Shown in pieces: positions 1 through 7,657 of a stretch of 42,957 nt of DNA. The stretch is from Acidimicrobiales bacterium (GTDB taxonomy: Bacteria; Actinomycetota; Acidimicrobiia; Acidimicrobiales; VFJN01). Position numbers and translations under genes: made by a program. How positions within the stretch are numbered: the stretch's first letter is position 1; the number at the start of each line of letters is the position of its first letter. Under the pieces are notes generated by a model. The model searched no databases. It saw nothing but the letters and a program-made list of their open reading frames with translations, and was not told the DNA's origin. Location of the stretch: contig DATHJB010000085.1 of assembly GCA_035316325.1 (NCBI GenBank), positions 1 to 42,957 of the forward strand, given 5' to 3'.

Positions 1-1
1 C

Positions 2-418
2 GTGAAGGGCATCATGCGCCCCGACGACGCCCGGCGCGCGGTCGACATCGGCGCCACCGCCATCTCGGTGTCGAACCACGGCGGCAACAACCTCGACGGC
101 ACTCCGGCCCCGATCCGGGTGCTCCCCGCCGTCGCCGCCGCCGTCGGTGGCCAGATCGAGGTCCTGCTCGACGGTGGGATCCGGCGCGGCAGCGACGTCG
201 TCAAGGCCCTCGCCCTGGGCGCCAAGGCCGTCATGATCGGCCGCGCCTACCTGTGGGGCCTCGCCGCCAACGGCTCGGTGGGCGTGAACAACGTCTTCGA
301 GGTGCTGCGCGGCGGCATCGACTCGACCCTGCTCGCCCTCGGCCGGGCCTCCATCGACGACCTCACCCCGGACGACGTGATCACGCCTATCGACTTCACC
401 CACGGCCTCGAGAAGTGA
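2..418 (+). CDS. mftD: MftD-type FMN-dependent alpha-hydroxy-acid dehydrogenase, C-terminal part (5' end outside window)
   Basis: This is the C-terminal third of a TIM-barrel FMN enzyme of the lactate dehydrogenase/glycolate oxidase family; the frame is open at the window edge, so it is partial. Visible are the active-site segment SNHGGNNLDG, the phosphate-binding stretch LLDGGIRRGSDVVKALALGA and the segment IGRAYLWGLAANG. Ordinary lactate dehydrogenases have SNHGGRQLD, where the Arg contacts the substrate carboxylate. The NN here and the RGGIDSTLLALG tail are typical of MftD, which oxidises the precursor of the redox cofactor mycofactocin. Other mft genes would lie to the left, outside the window. 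The next gene starts 20 bases downstream and is probably co-transcribed. The family call is certain; MftD rather than another paralogue is likely. Confidence 0.85.
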   Translation: MKGIMRPDDARRAVDIGATAISVSNHGGNNLDGTPAPIRVLPAVAAAVGGQIEVLLDGGIRRGSDVVKALALGAKAVMIGRAYLWGLAANGSVGVNNVFEVLRGGIDSTLLALGRASIDDLTPDDVITPIDFTHGLEK

Positions 419-438
419 ACAGCACAGGAGCGAGAGCG

Positions 439-1266
439 ATGCCCACGACGAACCGCTTGACGGTCTCCGAGGTCACGCCCGCCTATTGGCGCGTGGTCAT
501 CGACAATCCGCCGATCAACCTCTACGACCCGGAGATGTTCGCCGAGCTCAACGTCCTCATGGACACGATCGACGCGGCTGCGGAGCTGAAGGTCGTCGTC
601 TTCGAGAGCGCGAACCCGGACTACTTCATCGCCCACTACGACCTGGCGCGCGGTGAGGTGGTGCCGGACCAGCCCGGAGCCGCCGAGTTCAGCGCGTGGC
701 CGAGGTTCGTCACCCGGCTGGCGCAGTCGCACGTGGTCAGCGTCGCCAAGCTGCGCGGCCGGGCGCGGGCCCACGGCTCCGAGCTGGCGCTCGCCTGTGA
801 CATGCGCTTCGCGTCGAGGGAGAAGGCCGTCCTGGCGCAGGTCGAGGTCGGCTCGGCCGTCGTCCCCGGCGGCGGCGCGATCGAGTGGTTGTCCGCTCTG
901 GCGGGCCGTTCGCGTGCGTTGGAGATCATCTGCGGCGCCGACGACTTCGACGCCGACACCGCGGAGCGCTACGGCTGGGTGAACCGTTCGATCCCCGATG
1001 TCGAGCTCGACGCCTTCGTCGACGACTTCGCCCGCCGCGTCGCCAGCTTCGAGAAGCGAGCGCTCGAGCTCGCCAAGAACCTCGTCAACGCCCGCGCCGG
1101 CGTGCCGTCGGAAGCGGACCGCTGGGCCTCCAACCAGTCGTTCGTCGGCACGACCTCCTGGCCCGAGACGCAGGCGCTCATCGGCAGGCTGATGGAGCAG
1201 GGCCTCCAGGCGGAAGGCGACTTCGAGCTCCGGCTCGGTCACCACATCGGCCACGCCGCCCGCTGA
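439..1266 (+). CDS. Enoyl-CoA hydratase/isomerase (crotonase) family protein
   Basis: A 275-residue crotonase-fold protein, the usual length. The ATG at 439 follows a CAGGAG ribosome site at 425-430. The N-terminal strand WRVVIDNPPINLYD, the first oxyanion-hole region (YFIAHYDL) and the second (GRARAHGSELALACDMRFAS) are in the expected order, followed by QVEVGSAVVPGGGAIEWL, the equivalent of the PEVGLGxxPGxGG segment. The first Gly/Ala-rich oxyanion motif is unusual (HYD), and the Glu of QVEVG occupies one of the family's catalytic acid positions. The substrate is unknown: hydratases, isomerases and hydrolases share this fold. It lies 20 bases behind mftD, so it may be expressed with it. A strong hairpin follows the stop codon. 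Confidence 0.85.
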   Translation: MPTTNRLTVSEVTPAYWRVVIDNPPINLYDPEMFAELNVLMDTIDAAAELKVVVFESANPDYFIAHYDLARGEVVPDQPGAAEFSAWPRFVTRLAQSHVVSVAKLRGRARAHGSELALACDMRFASREKAVLAQVEVGSAVVPGGGAIEWLSALAGRSRALEIICGADDFDADTAERYGWVNRSIPDVELDAFVDDFARRVASFEKRALELAKNLVNARAGVPSEADRWASNQSFVGTTSWPETQALIGRLMEQGLQAEGDFELRLGHHIGHAAR

Positions 1267-1277
1267 CGCAACGACGT

Positions 1278-1319
1278 CGGCCCCGGCTCGCCGCGCCTGC
1301 GCCGGGCGAGCCGGGGCCG
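1278..1319. terminator. Strong hairpin between convergent genes
   Basis: A perfect 15-bp stem (1278-1292 pairing with 1305-1319, starting CGGCCCCGG) closes a 12-base loop. It lies 11 bases after the enoyl-CoA hydratase stop and before the convergent hydrolase gene. There is no U-tract, as is common in very GC-rich actinobacteria. It probably ends transcription from both sides. Confidence 0.75.
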
Positions 1320-1367
1320 TCGAGCGTTCGGGGGAGGGAACGCTCGGTGCCATCGCGGCCCGGGCGG

Positions 1368-2069
1368 TCAGGCTCCGGCCCGAACCGACTCGGCGAGGGA
1401 GTCGGGGAGGGAGACGACGCCGGCGGTGATCTGGGCCATGATCCAGTCGTTCACCAGGGCGGAGGTGCTGTCGCCGCGCTGCGAGGCGATGGTGCTGATC
1501 AGCGCCCGTTCCGGCGACGCCCAGTACGGGGCCCACTCACCGGTGAGGGCCATCCAGTTGAGCGGCTGGGCCCCGGCCATGGTCATGCGGACCTTGGCGT
1601 CGTCGTGCGCTTCCTTCGTCACGCCGCCCGAGCAGTCGCTGACGAAGTAGACGTCGTAGCCGTCCTTGCGGGCGGCGAGCACCGACTGGGCGAGGCACAC
1701 CTCGGTCACGAGGCCGGCCATGACCAGCTTCCTGCGACCCGTCGCCTCGACCTGACGACGCACCTCCGGGTGCGACCAGGCGTGCGACGACGGGCGGTCG
1801 ATCGGCGTGACCTCGGGGAAGGCCTCGCTGATCTCCTTGAAGATGGGGTCGACGAGCACGCTCCCCTGGGCGCCGACCGTGGTGAGCACCGTCGGCACGC
1901 CGAATCCCTTGGCGACAGCGCTGAGAGCCGCGACGTTGTTGGTGAGGAGGCCGTGATCGATGGAGTGCACGTTCACGGCCACCGCAGGCTGGTGATCGAT
2001 GAGCAGCAGCACCGAGTTCTCGATGGTCAGCTCGTTCGGATTTTCGGTGATGGTGATCGGTGTGTTCAT
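1368..2069 (-). CDS. Isochorismatase-like cysteine hydrolase (YcaC type)
   Basis: A 233-residue protein of the isochorismatase-like hydrolase superfamily, YcaC branch. Asp25 in LLLIDHQ and Cys125 in AGLVTEVCLAQSV are the catalytic Asp and nucleophilic Cys of the family; the segment DRPSSHAWSHPEV is also typical of YcaC-like proteins. Members hydrolyse amides or ureido compounds, but YcaC itself has no firmly established substrate, so the reaction is open. It lies 78 bases downstream of the LuxR-type regulator on the same strand. The gap contains an inverted repeat related to the palindrome in front of the regulator, so it may have its own regulated promoter. Confidence 0.85.
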   Translation of the reverse strand: MNTPITITENPNELTIENSVLLLIDHQPAVAVNVHSIDHGLLTNNVAALSAVAKGFGVPTVLTTVGAQGSVLVDPIFKEISEAFPEVTPIDRPSSHAWSHPEVRRQVEATGRRKLVMAGLVTEVCLAQSVLAARKDGYDVYFVSDCSGGVTKEAHDDAKVRMTMAGAQPLNWMALTGEWAPYWASPERALISTIASQRGDSTSALVNDWIMAQITAGVVSLPDSLAESVRAGA

Positions 2070-2107
2070 GGATCGAGCCGACCACGGCGGACGTGGGTCG
2101 GTCCTCC

Positions 2108-2141
2108 GTAGTCCCTACCGGACTTCAGTCGGGGACTACTG
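2108..2141. promoter_or_regulatory. Inverted repeat upstream of the YcaC-like gene, possible operator
   Basis: GTAGTCCC (2108-2115) and GGGACTAC (2132-2139) form an 8-base inverted repeat. The right arm contains ACTACTG (2135-2141), the same half-site as in the 15-base palindrome at 4834-4848. The shared half-site suggests one regulator, most simply the adjacent LuxR protein. This is inferred from sequence likeness only. Confidence 0.45.
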
Positions 2142-2147
2142 ACCCGC

Positions 2148-4778
2148 TCAGGAGGTGGGTTGGTTGCGGAGGGCCTCGGCCAGCTCGTGGCGGCCGGTGA
2201 TCCCGAGCTTCTCGTAGGCCCGCTGGAGGTGGCTCTCGATCGTGCGGACCGAGAGGTGCAGGTCGCCGGCGATCTGTTTGTTGGTACGCCCCGCCGCGGC
2301 CTGGAGCGCGGAGTCGAGCTCGCCGGGTGTGAGGTGCACCCGGGCGGTGATGGTCTCCACGGGGGGCGTGGCGGCGCCTTCGCACCGGGCCAGGAGGCGC
2401 GCCGCGTGCTGCCCGGCGGCGGCGCCCTTCCGGGCCTCGCCGGCGTTGCGGAGGAGGACGGCGGTGTCGGCCCGGGCCTCGGCGGCGTAGAGCATCGCGC
2501 CGAGGTCCTCGAAGTCCTGGGCGACCTTGGCGAGGGCCTCGCGGTCGCGGGCGGCGATGGCGCCGGCGTAGGCGGCGCGGGTGGCGACCAGGTCGCCGTC
2601 GACCTCGTTGGCCAGCGCGGCCAGGCGGGCGGCCACCTGGCGGGCCCGGCCGAGGCGGGCCAGTCCGTGCAGGGCGCTGGTGGCGCCGATGAGGTCGCCG
2701 ATCTCCTCGCCCACCTCGGCCGCGGCTTCGAGCCGGTCGCGGGCGGCGGGCAGGTCGCCGGCCGCGGCCGCGGTCCAGGCCCGGGCCTGGAGCAGCTCGG
2801 TCTGGGTCATCAGGAAGGGCGGCAGGCCGAGGGCGTCGAGCGCGTCGAGCGTCTCGGCCGCCCGGTCGGGCTGACCGGTCAGCGCCAGCGCCTGCGCGGC
2901 GGCGACGTAGGGCCACCGGGCGGCGTAGGTGCGCCCGAGCTGCTCGAAGAGCGTGTAGGCCTCGGCGGCCCGGCGAAAGGCGCTCACCGGGCGGCCCTGC
3001 TCGAGGTGCACGAGCGCGAGGTCCACGGCGACGAAGGCCCTCGCCTCGGTCGCCGGCTGGTCGACGAGCTGGTCGTAGGCCCGGGTGAGGAGCGCTTCGG
3101 CCTCGACGAGACGGCCGGCGTAGATCTGCGGACGGAGACGGCCGACGTACAGGGCCCACTGGTCCCAAGGTTCGTCGGACGCGGGCGTCGCTCCGCTGTC
3201 GTCGGGCGTGGTGAGCAGCCGGCTGGCGTCGTCGAGGCGGCCGAGTCGGGTCAGGCTGTAGCCGACCATCAGGTGCGCGGCGCCGAGCGTCGCTGACGGT
3301 GGGCGCTGGAGCAACGACGCCGCGGCCTCCACCGTGGCCCGCGGCCCGCTGGTCATGCTCATGACGAAGAAGCGTCGGCTCAGCAGCTCGTCGTGCCAGA
3401 ACGGATCGGTGACGGCGTCGAGCGCGTCCTCGATGAGCCGGAACTCGGCGCGGCCCTCGAGGAGGTAGGTGTTGTCGAAGCGGAGGAGGGCGACCCGGGC
3501 CTGGTCGGCGTCGGTGGTGGCCTGTGTCGCGAGGGCGGCCAGCTCGTGTTCGGCCTGGTCGTGACGGCCTTCGACGTTGGCGGCCTCGGCGGCCAGGAAG
3601 CGGGCGTCGAAGCCGGCGCCGTCGTCGATGGCGGCACGGGCCAGCCGTTCGGTGAGGGCGTGGTCGTGGCGGGCCCGCGCCGCGCACGCCCCGGACAGGA
3701 GGAGCTCGGCGCTACCGCCGCCGCCGACGAGGCGCCACGACGCCACCAGCAGCGTGTCCTCCCGGCGTCGTGCTCCGGTCGCCTCGACCACCTCGGCCCG
3801 GGCGCGGGCGAGGTCCCGTTGGCGCAGGGCGCTGATGCCGACGCTCACCACGTCGCCGTAGACGGGATGGGCCAGCCAGACCTGGACCCGGCGGCCGTCG
3901 ACACGGCTGGTGATCAGCCCCCGGCGCTCGAGGGTCTCGACGGCGGCCGGGTCGGTCAGCCGGGTCAGGGTCGCCTGGTCGAGCGGCTCGCCCAGGGTGA
4001 GCAGCTCCAGCACGGTGCGCTCGGGGTCGGTCAGGTCGCCCAACCGCAGCGCCACCAGCTCGACGAGGCGGCTCGTGGGTTGCAGGGCGCCCCGCAGGCG
4101 CCAGATCCCGACCACCTCCTCGACGAGCGCCCCGGTCTCGAGCGCCCCGGTCACCAGCTCCCGCAGGAACAGCGGGTTGCCCTGGCAGTGGTCGGCCAGC
4201 TGACGCCGCGACGCCGGCTCCACCGGTCCGCCGAGCACCCTGGCCAGCAGTTCGTCGATCGCCCTGCCGTCCAGGACGTCGACCTCGATGCGTTCGGCCG
4301 GGCCGTCCTTCCACAGCGCCACCACCGCGTCGGGCACGGCCTCCCCCGACCGCACGGTGGCGACCACGGTCGCTGCCCGGGTCAGGGCCAGCTGGTGGAC
4401 CAGGGTGGCCGACCCGGCGTCGAGGTGGTGGGCGTCGTCGACGAACACCACCAGCGGGCGCCCTCCGGCCCCGTCCACCACCGCCTGGACGTAGCGTCGC
4501 AGCAGGTCACCGTGTTCGCCCCGGGCAAGACGGTCGTCGGCGGCATCCGGCGGTAGCAGCGATGCGAACGCCCCGAACGGCAACCCCCGCGACGCCCGGG
4601 TGGCGGTCGTGCGGGCCAGCGCCATGCCCCGCTCCTCGGCCAACTGCAGGGCCGCGGTGGCCAGCGTCGTCTTGCCCACCCCGGCTGGCCCGGTGATCAC
4701 CGCCCCCTGCTGCGCCTCCACGGCGCCGGTCAACCGGGCGAGCTCGTCACTCCGGCCGACCAGTGGCCACGTGTCCAC
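2148..4778 (-). CDS. Large ATP-binding LuxR-family transcriptional regulator (LAL/MalT-like)
   Basis: An 876-residue STAND-type regulator starting at GTG 4776-4778. It has an N-terminal AAA domain with Walker A GPAGVGKT (30-37) and Walker B VFVDDAHH (111-118), a long alpha-helical TPR-like middle, and a C-terminal LuxR helix-turn-helix (about 815-876, GRTNKQIAGDLHLSVRTIESHLQRAYEKLG). Family members bind an inducer through the helical region and use ATP to switch oligomer state. It is transcribed away from the DUF4331 gene and towards the YcaC-like hydrolase. Palindromic sites containing ACTACTG lie at both promoters, so it probably controls both neighbours and itself. The inducer cannot be read from sequence. 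Confidence 0.9.
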   Translation of the reverse strand: MDTWPLVGRSDELARLTGAVEAQQGAVITGPAGVGKTTLATAALQLAEERGMALARTTATRASRGLPFGAFASLLPPDAADDRLARGEHGDLLRRYVQAVVDGAGGRPLVVFVDDAHHLDAGSATLVHQLALTRAATVVATVRSGEAVPDAVVALWKDGPAERIEVDVLDGRAIDELLARVLGGPVEPASRRQLADHCQGNPLFLRELVTGALETGALVEEVVGIWRLRGALQPTSRLVELVALRLGDLTDPERTVLELLTLGEPLDQATLTRLTDPAAVETLERRGLITSRVDGRRVQVWLAHPVYGDVVSVGISALRQRDLARARAEVVEATGARRREDTLLVASWRLVGGGGSAELLLSGACAARARHDHALTERLARAAIDDGAGFDARFLAAEAANVEGRHDQAEHELAALATQATTDADQARVALLRFDNTYLLEGRAEFRLIEDALDAVTDPFWHDELLSRRFFVMSMTSGPRATVEAAASLLQRPPSATLGAAHLMVGYSLTRLGRLDDASRLLTTPDDSGATPASDEPWDQWALYVGRLRPQIYAGRLVEAEALLTRAYDQLVDQPATEARAFVAVDLALVHLEQGRPVSAFRRAAEAYTLFEQLGRTYAARWPYVAAAQALALTGQPDRAAETLDALDALGLPPFLMTQTELLQARAWTAAAAGDLPAARDRLEAAAEVGEEIGDLIGATSALHGLARLGRARQVAARLAALANEVDGDLVATRAAYAGAIAARDREALAKVAQDFEDLGAMLYAAEARADTAVLLRNAGEARKGAAAGQHAARLLARCEGAATPPVETITARVHLTPGELDSALQAAAGRTNKQIAGDLHLSVRTIESHLQRAYEKLGITGRHELAEALRNQPTS

Positions 4779-4833
4779 CCCCGAACCGTACCGCCCGTGA
4801 TCAGGATCCCCGTCGGTCCCCGGGGCCAGAGTC

Positions 4834-4848
4834 CAGTAGTGACTACTG
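4834..4848. promoter_or_regulatory. 15-base palindrome CAGTAGTGACTACTG in the divergent promoter
   Basis: Two perfect 7-base arms (CAGTAGT and ACTACTG) flank a single central G, between the LuxR-type regulator start (4778) and the DUF4331 start (4928). The size and symmetry fit a dimeric helix-turn-helix operator. The half-site ACTACTG recurs at 2135-2141. Confidence 0.55.
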
Positions 4849-4927
4849 AGGTCTGGTTCCCCCCGCTGTGGTCCGCTGCACCCATGGACGAAGTCCGGTA
4901 AGACGAGCCGTGAAGGGGACAGCCACC

Positions 4928-6130
4928 ATGACCGACCACAACTCCAGCCCCCGGGCGGTCGCCGAGCCGGCCATCGACCTCGCCGACATGTACGCCTTCC
5001 CCAGCCCGTCCCAGCCGGGGCGGCTGGTGCTGGTCATGACCGTCTTCCCCAACGCCCGGCCGGGAGCGCTGTTCTCGGACGCCGCCAGCTACCGGTTCCG
5101 CATCCGACCCGTGACCGTCCCGGCCGGCGGACTCGCTCCGCGCTTCGAGGTCGGCACCGACGAGTACGACGTCACCTGCACGTTCACGGCGCCGGTGACG
5201 TCGGACGACGCCGGGCTGCCGGTGCAGGAGGGCACGTGCACGCTCCCGAACGGTGCCACCGTCGCCTTCCGCGTCGACGACGAGCAGGCCGCATCGGTGC
5301 CCGGCGCGCGCGTCTTCGCCGGGCTGCGCATGGACCCCCTCTTCATCGACGGCGTCGGGTACATCAGGACGCTCGGCACCAGGAGCGTCGCCTTCCAGGC
5401 GGAGGGCACCAACTCGGCCGCCGGATGGGACGTCCTGGGCATCGTCGTCGAGCTCGACGTCGCCACGATGCTCGGGGGAGCGCCGGGAACGCTGTTCGCC
5501 GTCGCCTCGGAGACCGTCACGATGGGCGCCTTCCCGACACGGCTGGAGCGGTTCGGCCGGGTCTTCGTGAAGAACCAGCTGCTCGGCGAGTACGGCGTCG
5601 ACACCGTCAACCAGGACCTCGACCTCCGTGAGCTCTACAACCAGGAGGACCCGTTCGACCTGGCGCCCAACTACCTCGGCGCCTACCGCGCCCGCCTGCA
5701 CGCCAACCTGGCGGTCCTCGACGGCATCGACGGCAAGGTCGACTGGCCCGTGCAGCCGGACGGGGCCCACCCGCTGACCGAGCTGTACCTCGGGGACTAC
5801 CAGGTCGTGGACGTCGCCAAGCCGTACCGCGAGGACAGCTACCTGGAGATCGAGCAGGCGCTGCTCCGGGGCCGCGCCCACGAGACCTCGGGCGGGCGGT
5901 CCCTCAACGGCGACGCGGTCGACGCGAACCTCACGTTCGTCGTCACCGGCGGCGACGGCCCGCACATCAGCGACGGTGTCGACCAGGCGACGGTGCGAGC
6001 GTCGGACACGTTTCCGTACCTGGCACCGCCGAACCTCGACGCCGCCGAGGCCGGCCGGGTCCTGGTCCCCTCCAAGCTGGCCGACCAGCTCGCCTTCCTG
6101 GAAGCCGCGTTCGGTGCTGCAGCCCGCTGA
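4928..6130 (+). CDS. DUF4331 domain-containing protein
   Basis: A 400-residue protein. I chose ATG 4928 because GAAGGGGAC lies 8 bases upstream; an in-frame GTG at 4868 has no such site. The opening region IDLADMYAFPSPSQPGRLVLVMTVFPNA is the DUF4331 signature, and later segments (RFGRVFVKNQLL, FPYLAPPN) also fit the family. Biochemical function is unknown. No signal peptide is visible. It heads a plus-strand run in which the next gene (TPR protein) starts inside its last codons, implying translational coupling and joint work. DUF4331-TPR pairing recurs in other bacteria, as far as I recall. Expression is probably set by the palindrome at 4834-4848 and the divergent LuxR regulator. Confidence 0.85.
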   Translation: MTDHNSSPRAVAEPAIDLADMYAFPSPSQPGRLVLVMTVFPNARPGALFSDAASYRFRIRPVTVPAGGLAPRFEVGTDEYDVTCTFTAPVTSDDAGLPVQEGTCTLPNGATVAFRVDDEQAASVPGARVFAGLRMDPLFIDGVGYIRTLGTRSVAFQAEGTNSAAGWDVLGIVVELDVATMLGGAPGTLFAVASETVTMGAFPTRLERFGRVFVKNQLLGEYGVDTVNQDLDLRELYNQEDPFDLAPNYLGAYRARLHANLAVLDGIDGKVDWPVQPDGAHPLTELYLGDYQVVDVAKPYREDSYLEIEQALLRGRAHETSGGRSLNGDAVDANLTFVVTGGDGPHISDGVDQATVRASDTFPYLAPPNLDAAEAGRVLVPSKLADQLAFLEAAFGAAAR

Positions 6131-7175
6131 GCCGGCCGTGCGGCCCGGGCCGGGGCCGGTGACGACGGCGGGGGTCATCGCCGTCCGGAACCTCGAGGCG
6201 CGGATCGAGGGTCAGGTCGCACGAGCAGCAGCGGGACCGCCCACCGTCGACGACCGCATCGAGCTGATCGAGCTGATCGCCTTGCGGGGCCACGTGCTGG
6301 GCCGCGTCGCCGACGTCGAGCTGGCCGTGGCGTACGCGGACGAGCTCGTCGCCCGGGTCCCCATCGACGCCCGGTCCTTCGTGGCCCGGGCCAGGACGAG
6401 CGGCGTCTTCCACCGGTTCACGTCGGCCCTGACCGACCTCGACACGGCGGCCGCCTTCGGGGGCGACCGCGCCGAGATCGACGCGGAGCGCGCCGGGATC
6501 TACCAGGCGCTCGGGCGCTACGACGATGCGCTGGCGATCCTTCGACCGGCCGTCGACGGCCGGGCCGACTTCGGCCCGCTGGCCGCGCTCGCCGGGGTCC
6601 ACGGCGAGCGCGGGGAGATGGACGAGGCCGAGCACTGGTTCGGGGCGGCCACGCACTCCTACCGCGGCACCTCGCCGTTCCCGCTGGCGATGCTGGAGCT
6701 CCAGCGCGGCCGGCTGTGGATCGACCATGACGACCTCGGCCGCGCCCGGGACTGGTGCGAAGCCGCGGTCCGCCGGCTCCCGGCCTACGTCCCGGCACAG
6801 GGCCACCTGGCCGAGATCGAGGCCGCCCTCGGGGAGACGGCGACGGCCATCGCCCGGCTGCGGCCCCTGGCGCTCGCCTCCGACGATCCCGACTACGCCA
6901 CGCAGCTCGCCCGCATCCTCGGCGACGTCGGCCGGACCGACGAGGCGCAGGCGTGGCGTGACCGCGCGCAGGCCCGCTACGACGACCTGCTCGGTCGTCA
7001 CCCGGAGGCGTTCGCCGACCATGCCGCCGAGTTCTGGCTCACGGTCGGCGGCGATCCCGCTCGAGCGCTCCGGCTCGCGCGGCGGAACCTCGCCCTCCGC
7101 CCGACGGCCCGAGCCCGTGCGCTCGTGCGCCGTGCGAGCGGCTGCTCTGACCCCAAGGAAAGGAAACATCGATGA
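6114..7175 (+). CDS. Tetratricopeptide-repeat protein coupled to DUF4331
   Basis: About 353 residues of helical repeats with TPR periodicity, for example ALGRYDDALAILRPAVDG, ERGEMDEAEHWFGAA and DVGRTDEAQAWRDRAQARYDDL. I chose GTG 6114 (GGAA about 10 bases upstream), which overlaps the DUF4331 gene by 17 bases; GTG 6159 is an alternative. No catalytic motif or membrane segment is visible, so a scaffold or binding role for the DUF4331 protein is the simplest inference. The stop overlaps the Ohr start (ATGA, 7172-7175), so DUF4331, TPR protein and Ohr are likely made from one message. Confidence 0.75.
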   Translation: MLQPAEPAVRPGPGPVTTAGVIAVRNLEARIEGQVARAAAGPPTVDDRIELIELIALRGHVLGRVADVELAVAYADELVARVPIDARSFVARARTSGVFHRFTSALTDLDTAAAFGGDRAEIDAERAGIYQALGRYDDALAILRPAVDGRADFGPLAALAGVHGERGEMDEAEHWFGAATHSYRGTSPFPLAMLELQRGRLWIDHDDLGRARDWCEAAVRRLPAYVPAQGHLAEIEAALGETATAIARLRPLALASDDPDYATQLARILGDVGRTDEAQAWRDRAQARYDDLLGRHPEAFADHAAEFWLTVGGDPARALRLARRNLALRPTARARALVRRASGCSDPKERKHR

Positions 7176-7639
7176 CGAAGGTCCTCTACACGGCGCATGC
7201 CCGTGTGACCGGCGGGCGCGTGAACGGTCACGGTCGCAGCAGCGACGGCCAGCTGGAGGTGGACCTCCGCGTCCCCGAGGAGATGGGCGGACAAGGCGGT
7301 GGGACGAACCCGGAGGAGCTGTTCGCCGTCGGGTACGCGGCGTGCTTCGAAGGCGCTCTCGCCACCGTCGCCCGGCGTCGTCGCCTGGATGCCGGTGACG
7401 CCACGATCGACTCGGCGGTCAGCCTGTTCCCGACCGGTGACGGCGCCTTCGAGCTCTCGGTGACCCTCGACGTGGCGCTGCCGTCGGTCGACGACCGCGA
7501 GACGGCCGCCGAGCTCGTCCGTGCAGCGCACCAGGTGTGCCCGTACTCCAACGCCACCCGCGGCAACATCACCGTCGACCTCCTGCTCGGAGGCCGGCCC
7601 GTCGGGGCAGGCACCCAGGACCCGCCGGCGTCCCGGTAG
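7172..7639 (+). CDS. ohr: Organic hydroperoxide reductase of the Ohr/OsmC family
   Basis: A 155-residue OsmC-fold thiol peroxidase. The two catalytic cysteines are Cys58 (GYAACFEGAL) and Cys123 (HQVCPYSNATRGN), both in the Ohr-specific context, and the NPEELFAVGYAACF segment is intact. Ohr reduces organic and lipid hydroperoxides using lipoylated proteins as electron donors. The start codon overlaps the TPR gene stop (ATGA) and is preceded by AAGGAAAGG. No OhrR repressor is visible nearby; the LuxR/AAA regulator upstream may take that role. The downstream aldehyde dehydrogenase starts 18 bases after the stop, consistent with joint detoxification of peroxides and their aldehyde products. Confidence 0.9.
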   Translation: MTKVLYTAHARVTGGRVNGHGRSSDGQLEVDLRVPEEMGGQGGGTNPEELFAVGYAACFEGALATVARRRRLDAGDATIDSAVSLFPTGDGAFELSVTLDVALPSVDDRETAAELVRAAHQVCPYSNATRGNITVDLLLGGRPVGAGTQDPPASR

Positions 7640-7657
7640 CGTCGAGAACCCTTCGGC

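Noticed and set aside
247..1536. Minus-strand 429-codon frame
   Set aside because: It is antisense to mftD and the crotonase gene, which both have clear family motifs; its translation is low-complexity.
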